This document shows, one piece after another, positions 1 to 5,717 of a stretch of DNA of 7,406 nucleotides. The position numbers and the translations under genes were made by a program. Source of the DNA: Tepidisphaeraceae bacterium (lineage in GTDB: Bacteria; Planctomycetota; Phycisphaerae; Tepidisphaerales; Tepidisphaeraceae). The notes under the pieces were generated by a model. The model was not told the origin of the DNA, made no database searches, and saw only the letters and a list, made by a program, of their open reading frames with translations. How positions within the stretch are numbered: position 1 is the first letter of the stretch; every line of letters begins with the position of its first letter. Where the stretch lies: assembly GCA_025450555.1 (NCBI GenBank), contig JANWHF010000211.1:1-7406 (forward strand). The letters are read 5' to 3'.

Positions 1-61
1 ACGTGCAACGCGAAATGGAGTCGGCCGAAGCGAGTTGTAATGCTCGTCCGAAGCGATCAAA

Positions 62-2251
62 ATGTGCCCAGTGCTGAGGGACTTGGAAAAACCGCTGAAG
101 GGGGACCGGGGAACGGTCGAGCTGCTGTCACGGATCGATCTTCAACGTCTGATGTTGTCCCCGTCCCTCGCTTCTGATCCGGCCAAACGCTCTAAATTAG
201 GGCAGTTTTTCACACCCGCCGCGGTTGCCGGATTGATGGGATCCATGATCGCAGAGCGATCTGACCTCACGACACTACGAATTCTCGACGCGGGGAGCGG
301 CAATGGCATGCTCACGGCCGCCGCCGTCGCGGCCATCCTGGCCGGGGAGCACCGTCCGAAGGAGATCGTTGCAAACGCTTGGGAAATTGATGCCGAGCTT
401 ACCGCGGAGTTGGATCACACGTTAACACACTGCCAACAAGCCTGTGCAGCGGAAGGCGTTCGATTCGTCGGCGATATACGGCGCTCCGATTTTATCGGGG
501 ATGCGTGCCGTGCAATTCAATCGAATCTCTTCTCTGAAGATTTGCTCCGGTTCGATTTGGCTATTCTTAATCCGCCCTACCGCAAGCTGAGCAGCGCCAG
601 TGTTGAGCGCGCCCGGCTTAGTTCCATCGGAATCGAAACGAGCAACCTCTATGCGGCGTTCCTCTGGCTGTCGATGAACCTTCTCGACGAGGGCGGGCAA
701 ATGATTGCTATCACGCCGCGGAGCTACATGAATGGGTCCTATTTCAAGCCCTTCCGCGCAGCACTGCTCCGCGAGATGCGTTTTGATCGGATTCACGTTT
801 ATGAGACGCGCGACACAGCATTTGGTGGCGACGACGTACTCCAGGAGAACGCAATCATCAGCGCCCGCAAAGGCGGTGAGCAGGGTCCAATTACGATCAC
901 GACTTCGGAAGGTCCGGACGATGAAGGGTTTTCTTCAAGCACGCTTTCGCTGTCGCAGTTCGTGCGGCCGGATGATCCCGACCGCGTGATGCACGTGGTT
1001 GCCGACGATCATGATGCTCAAATCGGGCAGCAGATGCGCTCGTTGCCCGCGACGCTCGAAGAACTGGGCGTGTCAGTCTCGACGGGAAGGATCGTTGATT
1101 TCCGAGCGCGCGAGCGGTTGCAAGAGAGGGCCTCAAGCGGCAACGTTCCAATGATTTTCCCGCGCCATTTGCGCGACGGCTTCGTTTCCTGGCCGCTCCC
1201 TGCGAAGGGGAAGGCGGATGCAATTGTTCCGCGCGCAGCAGACGATCCGGACCTGCTGCCATCGGGATGGTATGTCATCGTTAAGCGATTTAGCGCCAAG
1301 GAGGAAAAACGTCGGATTGTGGCGGCTCTCCTCGATCCATCTCAGATAACCGCCGAGCGAATTGGATTCGACAACAAGCTTAACGTCCTGCACCGCAGCG
1401 GCGGCGGCCTGCCTGAAGCCATCGCCAAGGGCTTGGCTATATTCCTTAATAGCACAGTGGTGAACTCTTACTTTCGGCAATTCAGCGGGCATACACAGGT
1501 CAATGCAGCCGACCTTCGATCATTGCATTTTCCCGATGAAGTGACTTTGAAACGCCTTGGCCAAGGTGTGAACGGCCGGATGCCTGGCGAGGATGTCATC
1601 AACCAGATCATACAGGAGGAGGTTCCCGCCATGGCCAAGGGGATCAGGGCAGTCGCAGCGAAAAGACGGGTGGAGGCGGCGGTTGGCGTGTTGAGGGCCC
1701 TCAACACGCCAAAAGCCCAGTGCAATGAGCGGTCCGCACTGACGCTCCTCGCCCTGCTCAATCTTGGCCCTGTGGCCGAATGGTCATCGGCAGCTGACCC
1801 GCGCCTCGGCGTGACCGAAATAATGGATTGGATGGCGGCGACTTATCGGAAGAAATATGCGCCGAATACGCGCGAGACAATCCGCCGGTTCACGCTTCAT
1901 CAGCTCATTGTCATGGGGTTGGTGGTCCTCAACCCCGATGACCCGAGCCGCCCGCCGAACAGTCCTAAGAATGTTTACCAGATCGAGCCGTCAGCACTCG
2001 AGCTACTGCGGACGTTCGGCACCGACGATTGGTCGAAGTATCTCTCCGACTATCTGGAGTCCATGGAAGGCAGAAATCGTTTGCGAGAGGCGGCGCGGGC
2101 GATTGCCCAGATTCCCGTCCGGCTGCCTGACGGACGCACGCTTCAGCTTACAGGTGGCGGTCAGAATGTCCTCATTAAGAAAACTCATCGAGCAGTTCGC
2201 GCCTCGGTTCACGCCAGACGGTCATCTGATCTACGTCGGCGACGCGGGTGA
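62..2251 (+). CDS. BsuBI/PstI-type N6-adenine DNA methyltransferase, reading in frame into the endonuclease N-terminal domain
   Basis: Residues 1-523 form a gamma-type N6-adenine methyltransferase, the modification half of a type II system. It should transfer a methyl group from S-adenosylmethionine to adenine in the recognition site. Visible motifs are LGQFFTP (46-52), the SAM-binding loop DAGSGNG (76-82) and catalytic NPPY (170-173). ITPRSYMNGSYFKPFR (217-232) and VLQEN (259-263) are typical of the PstI-like branch. A probable target-recognition region lies at about 330-490. About 523 aa fits the family's usual size of roughly 500. No stop follows: residues 524-707 are the endonuclease N-terminal domain (NERSALTLLALL 556-567, PNTRETIRRFTLHQ 601-614), and 708-729 is out-of-frame tail after a frameshift. 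The ATG at 62 is the first after an in-frame stop at 38-40, with no clear Shine-Dalgarno; ATG at 152 (M31) is an alternative. CTGCAG specificity is inferred from the family only. Confidence 0.9.
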   Translation: MCPVLRDLEKPLKGDRGTVELLSRIDLQRLMLSPSLASDPAKRSKLGQFFTPAAVAGLMGSMIAERSDLTTLRILDAGSGNGMLTAAAVAAILAGEHRPKEIVANAWEIDAELTAELDHTLTHCQQACAAEGVRFVGDIRRSDFIGDACRAIQSNLFSEDLLRFDLAILNPPYRKLSSASVERARLSSIGIETSNLYAAFLWLSMNLLDEGGQMIAITPRSYMNGSYFKPFRAALLREMRFDRIHVYETRDTAFGGDDVLQENAIISARKGGEQGPITITTSEGPDDEGFSSSTLSLSQFVRPDDPDRVMHVVADDHDAQIGQQMRSLPATLEELGVSVSTGRIVDFRARERLQERASSGNVPMIFPRHLRDGFVSWPLPAKGKADAIVPRAADDPDLLPSGWYVIVKRFSAKEEKRRIVAALLDPSQITAERIGFDNKLNVLHRSGGGLPEAIAKGLAIFLNSTVVNSYFRQFSGHTQVNAADLRSLHFPDEVTLKRLGQGVNGRMPGEDVINQIIQEEVPAMAKGIRAVAAKRRVEAAVGVLRALNTPKAQCNERSALTLLALLNLGPVAEWSSAADPRLGVTEIMDWMAATYRKKYAPNTRETIRRFTLHQLIVMGLVVLNPDDPSRPPNSPKNVYQIEPSALELLRTFGTDDWSKYLSDYLESMEGRNRLREAARAIAQIPVRLPDGRTLQLTGGGQNVLIKKTHRAVRASVHARRSSDLRRRRG
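1614..1622 (+). promoter_or_regulatory. Internal Shine-Dalgarno for the endonuclease start
   Basis: AGGAGGAGG ends eight bases before the ATG at 1631 and is the strongest ribosome binding site seen in the window. It sits inside the methyltransferase reading frame, coding for the EE of IIQEEVPAM. It therefore decides the endonuclease start and suggests that separate endonuclease is made even though the upstream frame has no stop. Confidence 0.65.
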
Positions 2252-2603
2252 AAAACATCTCCTAAACGACCACGAATATCTCTCGAAGCTCGGCGTCACA
2301 ATCGACCGACACGGCAAGATGCCGGATGTCATCATCCACTTCCAGGAGAAGAACTGGCTTGTACTTGTGGAGGCAGTTACTTCACATGGGCCGGTCAACC
2401 TGCTGCGCCATAACCAACTCAAAGACCTCTTTGCCACTTCGACGGCAGGCTTAGTTTTTGTCACCGCTTTTCTTGATCGCCAGTCGATGCGTGAGTATTT
2501 GCCCGAAATCGCCTGGGAGTCGGAAGTCTGGGTTGCGGACGCACCCGACCATCTGATCCATTTCAACGGATCGAGATTTCTGGGACCCTATTCTGGTGGT
2601 TGA
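2166..2603 (+). CDS. Catalytic C-terminal domain of the BsuBI/PstI-type endonuclease as a separate reading frame
   Basis: This 145-aa reading frame carries the whole nuclease domain of the interrupted endonuclease. It has FAPRFTPDG (11-19), YVGDAGEK (23-30), the PD of KMPDV (53-54), EAVTSHGP (69-76), an IAWESEVWVADAPDHLIHFNG block (115-135) and FLGP (138-141). The PD plus E69 pair is where the family's metal-binding catalytic residues are expected. The ATG at 2166 lies inside the end of the upstream frame and has an AGGTGG at 2152-2157, eight bases away, so independent translation is possible. The same bases also encode conserved residues of the uninterrupted protein, so the Shine-Dalgarno match may be accidental. 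The first six residues (MSSLRK) are an out-of-frame reading of the conserved NVLIKK region, arguing that this is a frameshift product rather than an evolved start. Confidence 0.5.
   Translation: MSSLRKLIEQFAPRFTPDGHLIYVGDAGEKHLLNDHEYLSKLGVTIDRHGKMPDVIIHFQEKNWLVLVEAVTSHGPVNLLRHNQLKDLFATSTAGLVFVTAFLDRQSMREYLPEIAWESEVWVADAPDHLIHFNGSRFLGPYSGG
2177..2183 (+). other. Frameshift position in the endonuclease gene
   Basis: The sequence AAGAAAA followed by CTC encodes the conserved IKK-LIEQF junction only if one A of the four at 2180-2183 is skipped. As written, the upstream frame goes out of register and stops at 2249-2251. Four A's allow a Lys tRNA on AAA to re-pair one base downstream, but no stop codon or rare codon is placed to stimulate a programmed shift. 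Mutation or a base-calling error is therefore the simpler reading. Confidence 0.8.
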
Positions 2604-2669
2604 AGGCACTGGAAGCAGCACTCGCGCCCACGCATTTCGACTTCGAGATCGGGAAATAATGGGGTGCAA

Positions 2670-3044
2670 ATGGCCAAGCCGATCCCAGTTGACAACGAGC
2701 GAGAGGAGCGCATCACGATGGAAATCATCGTGGACGCCAACGGGCCCGAGGAGCAGGCGATGGGCTGGTACTACTACCTGGAAGGCGAGCTCCGCGCGCC
2801 TTTTTTAGCGCGCTGTTCGCGGAAGCGATCAACGTCGCCGCTGAAGATCGGGCAGAACGTGGAAGTGCTGGGCATGGCTGATGAATCCGAATGCGAACGT
2901 GAAATGTTCGTGACCATCCGCTGGAAAAAAGAAAGGCTGGCCGTCCCGCTGGCGCAGCTTGATCCAGTGGGCGAGCTCGATGAATCGACCTGCCAGGCCA
3001 TCGAAGACTGGCATTACTGGGTTGGGCGCGGATATGAGTTCTAG
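2670..3044 (+). CDS. CcbP-like calcium-binding protein
   Basis: This 124-aa acidic cytoplasmic protein resembles the CcbP calcium-binding family first described in heterocyst-forming cyanobacteria, where CcbP buffers free calcium. The family pattern runs throughout: EERITMEIIVDA (12-23), AMGWYYYLE (30-38), PF (44-45), TSPLKIG (55-61), GMADESECEREMFV (68-81), VPLAQLDPV (92-100) and the terminal IEDWHYWVGRGYEF (111-124). Length is as expected and the protein looks complete. There is no signal peptide or membrane segment. I chose ATG 2670; a GTG at 2664 in the same frame would add two residues, and neither has a strong Shine-Dalgarno, although GGGG lies at 2661-2664. The gene starts 66 bases after the endonuclease and could be reached by read-through, but nothing links the functions. 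Family assignment is from recognition; calcium binding here is inference. Confidence 0.82.
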   Translation: MAKPIPVDNEREERITMEIIVDANGPEEQAMGWYYYLEGELRAPFLARCSRKRSTSPLKIGQNVEVLGMADESECEREMFVTIRWKKERLAVPLAQLDPVGELDESTCQAIEDWHYWVGRGYEF

Positions 3045-3251
3045 GACGCACGAGAACATGCAATATGGCAAATCGCGATCGCGAGTTTGAGCTGCGCTCG
3101 GAGATCCGGGGCGGCGCGAATACGCTGTGGCCCGGTGTGAACAGTAAGCAATTGTTAATGGTGGAAATTCTCTTTGGGAGTACGGGTTCGTCGCTCAACT
3201 GCGGTGCTCGGCTTGCAACCGTAGAGGTGCAAGGAGTGAATCGGGGTGTCT
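3045..3251. other. Intergenic region between convergent ccbP-like and lipoprotein genes, with a 12-bp palindrome
   Basis: No credible gene is seen here. TCGCGATCGCGA at 3073-3084 is a perfect 12-bp palindrome containing GCGATCGC. A weak hairpin (CTTGCA 3212-3217 with TGCAAG 3228-3233, 10-base loop) has no U-tract, so I do not call it a terminator. A 71-codon frame starting at 3065 overlaps the lipoprotein 3' end and has no recognisable content. Confidence 0.5.
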
Positions 3252-3722
3252 TCACGGCAACTCCGGCCTGGTCATGTTGAACGTGCCGTGGTCGTAGTCG
3301 GAGTGATACGTGCTTTCGAAATCGGAGCTGTTGGCGTTGCCGTCGTAGTGGTAGATGCCGCCGGCCATTTTCCCCAGGTCGGCGGTGCCGGAGAAGTGCA
3401 GGCGATCGAGATGGGGTTCGGCGCTGAGGTTCACGTCGTAGCCGAAGTGGAAGATTTTCCAATAGGTCGCGGCAAAACGCGCGTGATATTCGTAATCGCC
3501 GGTCTTGGTGATCAGGCAGCGCAGGGCGCCGGAATGGCTGCCGACCTCGCTTTGCCAGGTGCCTTCCCAGGGGCCGGTGATGTCGGTGGCGTCGGTGACT
3601 TTCCAGGTATCGACGGCCGATTTCCAATCGCGATCGAAGGGGGAGCAGCCGCACATCAAGAGCAGGCCGGAAAAGATGATCCATCGGCTGCATCGCCGGA
3701 CGGATTTTGAAGGCGTTGTCAT
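3252..3722 (-). CDS. Small predicted lipoprotein of unknown function
   Basis: This 156-aa protein has a short positively charged N-terminus (SVRRCSR), a hydrophobic segment W14-M23 and then MCGC. C26 is the likely lipidated residue, with G at -1; M at -3 makes the lipobox slightly atypical, and C24 is an alternative. The mature part is rich in aromatics and glycine, with GPWEGTWQSEVGSHSGALRC (50-69), a DYEYHARF strand (76-83), FSGTADLGKMAGGIYHYDG (110-128) and a terminal DHGTFNMTRP (144-153). The alternating strands suggest a beta-rich, beta-barrel or lipocalin-like fold, exposed at the membrane or in the periplasm. I recognise this WxGxW...DLGxxAGGxYxYxG...DxGxFxMxRP pattern as recurring in Planctomycetota-type genomes but know no function. 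It is convergent with the ccbP-like gene and divergent from gdhA. No good Shine-Dalgarno precedes the ATG. Confidence 0.8.
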   Translation of the reverse strand: MTTPSKSVRRCSRWIIFSGLLLMCGCSPFDRDWKSAVDTWKVTDATDITGPWEGTWQSEVGSHSGALRCLITKTGDYEYHARFAATYWKIFHFGYDVNLSAEPHLDRLHFSGTADLGKMAGGIYHYDGNANSSDFESTYHSDYDHGTFNMTRPELP

Positions 3723-4104
3723 GGGGGAATGGTACGATGCAGAACGATTGCGCCAAGATGTCCAGCGCCGATCGTCGCGCGAAGCGCAGTCCTGATCGTT
3801 TAGCCGCTACCGCTTGCGGTGCGCGTTTTTCTCGCGCCAAGCCCGTCAGGAAAAACTTCCGCGCGGGTTCGAGATCCGCATCACGTTTTCTGCAAACGCC
3901 CTTCCAGACGCGCACCGCAAGCGGTAGCGGCTAAACGAAGATCGGAAAATGCACATTCGGAAGTACGCACAAATCGCGTCGATTTCCAGCAGATTATTGG
4001 ATCAATCGCGCATTATATGAGCTGTGTTGCATTTGCAGCCGGGACTGCTTTTCTTTTGGCGCATCGTATCTTACTCTTTGGAATAGAAGGGATTCGAAAG
4101 CGAC
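3723..4104. other. Divergent intergenic region upstream of the lipoprotein gene and gdhA
   Basis: About 380 bases contain no credible gene; the frames found here are short and read through the inverted repeat. The left part holds the 31-bp inverted repeat at 3796-3938. The right part (3940-4104) is more AT-rich and must carry the gdhA promoter. ATTATATG near 4012-4019 and TTGCAT at 4027-4032 are promoter-like, but I found no well-spaced -35/-10 pair. AAGGGAT at 4088-4094 is a weak, distant Shine-Dalgarno candidate for gdhA. Confidence 0.6.
3796..3938. repeat. Perfect 31-bp inverted repeat, REP/BIME-like element
   Basis: Positions 3796-3826 and 3908-3938 are exact reverse complements (31 of 31) separated by 81 bases. 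Each arm contains its own small palindrome: ACCGC-TT-GCGGT at 3809-3820 and ACCGC-AA-GCGGT at 3914-3925. The element can thus form either two small hairpins or one long one. Paired, inverted, self-palindromic units with a spacer resemble the BIME arrangement of REP sequences, though a small MITE is also possible. No transposase gene is present, and I see no convincing target duplication. It lies between two divergent genes, so it is probably not a simple terminator. Confidence 0.85.
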
Positions 4105-5388
4105 ATGACTGAACGAATCACCGACCGCCTGGCTCCGCATCCGGAAAGCCATTCCAAATTCTGGCAGAACGCCCACCTGTATTTCGATCGCGTTTACCAG
4201 TCGATGAACCTGGACCCGACCTGGCGATCGGTCCTCTCGACGCCCAAGCGCGTGCTGACCGTTTCCTGCCCGATCCGTATGGACGATGGACGCATTCAGG
4301 TCTTCACCGGCTACCGCGCGCAGCACAGCAACGCCCGCGGCCCCTTCAAAGGGGGCATTCGTTACGACACTGCCGTCAACATGGATGAGGTGATGGCGCT
4401 GGCCATGCTTCAGACCTGGAAGAACGCGCTGGTCGATCTGCCCTACGGTGGCGCCAAGGGCGGGGTGGTTTGCGATCCACGCAAGCTTTCGATGGGCGAG
4501 AAAGAACGCCTGACCCGGCGCTACACGAGTGAGATCATGCCGATCATCGGGCCGATGGAAGATATCCCGGCTCCCGATGCCGGCACCGACGGGCAGATCA
4601 TGTCGTGGGTGCTGGACACCTATTCGATGATGATTGGGCATCAGGCATTGGGAGTCGTGACGGGAAAACCTGTGACCCTGGGCGGCTCACTCGGACGTGA
4701 AGAGGCGACGGGGCGCGGCGTGATGTATGTGCTCCGCAAATTCCTCTCGACGCAAAACAAGAAACTCTCAGATGTGCGCATCGCGGTGCAGGGATTTGGA
4801 AACGTCGGCTTCCATGCCGCCCGGCTGCTGGCCGAGCGCGGGGCGACCATCGTCGCCATCAGTGAGCGAGCCAGCGGATTGTTCGACGAAGGCGGCATCG
4901 ACATCGACGCGGCGGGTCGATTCTATCGCGAGAATGGAACGCTCAATGGGCTGGAAGGTGATTCGATTTCCAACGAAGAGCTTTTGGCCTGCGAATGCGA
5001 TGTGCTGATCCCGGCGGCCATGGAAAACACCGTGACCGCGGCGGTCGCGCCGCACATCAAGGCGCGCATCGTCTGCGAAGGGGCAAATGGTCCTACGACT
5101 CCCGAAGCCGACGAAATGCTCCGCGAGAATGGCGTCACGCTGCTGCCGGATATTCTGTCCAACGCGGGTGGCGTGACGGTCAGCTACTTCGAATGGGTGC
5201 AGGGCCTGGAAAACTTCTTCTGGGACATCAAGCGCGTCAACAGCGAACTGCAGATCATCATGGAACGCGCCTTCGACCAGGTGAACGCCAAGGCGGATGA
5301 AGCGGATTGCGATTATCGCACGGCGGCTTACACGATCGCCATCAGTCGAGTCGCGGAGGCGCTGAGGTTGAAGGGGTTGTTCCCTTGA
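4105..5388 (+). CDS. gdhA: Glutamate dehydrogenase (Glu/Leu/Phe/Val dehydrogenase family)
   Basis: This 427-aa cytoplasmic enzyme is predicted to interconvert glutamate with 2-oxoglutarate and ammonia using NAD(P), linking nitrogen and carbon metabolism. The substrate domain shows GPFKGGIRY (79-87, Lys82), TWKNAL (104-109, Lys106) and LPYGGAKGG (112-120) with catalytic Lys118. PAPDAGT (155-161) carries the catalytic Asp158. TGKPVTLGGSLGREEATGRG (186-205) leads into the Rossmann domain, with coenzyme loop GFGNVG (230-235) and the acidic Glu254 after the second strand, which hints at NAD preference but is not decisive. EGANGPTTPEAD (325-336) and SNAGGVTVSYFEW (352-364) with Ser360 are also typical. 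Length matches the small hexameric class (about 410-450 aa). All key residues are present. Leucine or other amino-acid dehydrogenase activity is less likely given Lys82 and Ser360. Confidence 0.95.
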   Translation: MTERITDRLAPHPESHSKFWQNAHLYFDRVYQSMNLDPTWRSVLSTPKRVLTVSCPIRMDDGRIQVFTGYRAQHSNARGPFKGGIRYDTAVNMDEVMALAMLQTWKNALVDLPYGGAKGGVVCDPRKLSMGEKERLTRRYTSEIMPIIGPMEDIPAPDAGTDGQIMSWVLDTYSMMIGHQALGVVTGKPVTLGGSLGREEATGRGVMYVLRKFLSTQNKKLSDVRIAVQGFGNVGFHAARLLAERGATIVAISERASGLFDEGGIDIDAAGRFYRENGTLNGLEGDSISNEELLACECDVLIPAAMENTVTAAVAPHIKARIVCEGANGPTTPEADEMLRENGVTLLPDILSNAGGVTVSYFEWVQGLENFFWDIKRVNSELQIIMERAFDQVNAKADEADCDYRTAAYTIAISRVAEALRLKGLFP

Positions 5389-5405
5389 TGAGCTGAAGAA
5401 GAAGA

Positions 5406-5710
5406 TTCACCACGGAGGCACGGAGACACGGAGGTCTGGTTCTGCTGGAACATGGGCCGACGCGAGGAGTGATTTGTCGATGAAGAATATTAACCGCAGA
5501 TGAACGCAGATTGAGAAGAGGGTTTAAATCATTTCATATTCCGTGAATGAAAGATCATATCAACCTATTAGATGCAGATAGAAAGGATTGAGCTCGCCTT
5601 AATCTGCGTTAATCTGCGTGCATCTGTGGTAAATTCATCTTCTGCATTACCTGCATCGGGACTCACTTCAGCAAAACTACACCTCCGTGTCTCCGTGCCT
5701 CCGTGGTGAA
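5406..5710. repeat. Outer perfect 30-bp inverted repeat with ACGGAG-type units
   Basis: Positions 5406-5435 and 5681-5710 are exact reverse complements (30 of 30), 245 bases apart. Each arm is itself built from three near-copies of a CACGGAGG / CACGGAGA unit. I recognise this motif type (CCACGGAGGCACGGAGACACGG) as a recurring non-coding repeat in Planctomycetota, Verrucomicrobiota and some other environmental bacteria. The right arm ends seven bases before the stop codon of the minus-strand gene. Confidence 0.9.
5491..5632. repeat. Inner imperfect inverted repeat with CGCAGAT-type units
   Basis: Positions 5491-5512 match the reverse complement of 5611-5632 at 19 of 22 bases, with 98 bases between. 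The right arm has an additional tandem unit: AATCTGCGTT at 5601-5610 followed by AATCTGCGTG at 5611-5620. The unit resembles a second motif family (CGCAGATxAACGCAGAT) that I associate with the same kinds of genomes as the outer repeat. The outer arms enclose this pair symmetrically enough to fold as one long stem with internal loops. Confidence 0.8.
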
Positions 5711-5717
5711 AACAGAT

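Larger units (their letters stand above)
1631..2603 (+). pseudogene. BsuBI/PstI-family type II restriction endonuclease, interrupted by a one-base frameshift
   Basis: This is the cleavage partner of the methyltransferase just upstream, predicted to cut unmethylated DNA at the shared site. The N-terminal domain runs from M at 1631 and contains NERSALTLLALLNL, the PNTRETIRRFTLHQ block, and NPDDPSRPPNSPKNVYQIEP. The catalytic domain contains FAPRFTPDG, YVGDAGEK, KMPDV, the strongly conserved EAVTSHGP and the terminal HFNGSRFLGP. The two halves lie in different frames. Family alignment expects GGQNVLIKK to continue directly as LIEQFAPRF, which requires dropping one A from the run at 2180-2183. 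With that A removed the protein is 323 aa, matching the family's usual 316-326 aa, and every family block is present. The lesion may be a real mutation, a read error or, less likely, a +1 translational shift. The start overlaps nothing because the upstream ORF has no stop. Confidence 0.85.
5389..5717. other. Repeat-filled intergenic region between convergent gdhA and propeller gene
   Basis: No gene is seen in these 329 bases. Almost all of it is one nested inverted-repeat structure. The middle (about 5513-5600) is AT-rich and unique, apart from a GATGCAGATA at 5571-5580 that echoes the inner repeat motif. The location, between the 3' ends of two converging genes, suits a bidirectional terminator or transcript 3'-end structure, but there is no classic short GC stem with U-tract. 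Confidence 0.7.

Noticed and set aside
3..77. An open frame from the left edge to TGA at 75-77 that overlaps the methyltransferase start by 16 bases and could be the tail of an upstream gene.
   Set aside because: Only about 24 codons are visible, with no recognisable motif; it cannot be told from chance.
1857..2165. Upstream extension of the endonuclease catalytic frame to an ATG at 1857.
   Set aside because: Before about 2166 this frame gives an Arg/Ser-rich sequence without motifs, while the other frame carries the conserved endonuclease N-terminal domain.
2591..2659. Protein-like reading (WWLKALEAALAPTHFDFEIGK) just after the endonuclease stop, in the methyltransferase frame.
   Set aside because: The endonuclease already ends at the family's normal terminus (HFNGxRFLGP), and this piece has no start or known match; at most a degraded remnant.
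3065..3280. 71-codon plus-strand frame in the gap after the ccbP-like gene.
   Set aside because: No Shine-Dalgarno, no domain pattern, and it runs into the convergent lipoprotein gene.
2725..3915. A 396-codon minus-strand open frame spanning the ccbP-like gene, the intergenic gap and the lipoprotein gene.
   Set aside because: Its product is Arg/Pro/Ser-rich without domain pattern, and it lies antisense to or out of frame with two genes that have clear family or signal features; a GC-bias shadow.
3994..4641. 215-codon minus-strand frame opposite the 5' part of gdhA.
   Set aside because: It is antisense to an unambiguous glutamate dehydrogenase and has a His/Arg-rich composition typical of shadow frames.
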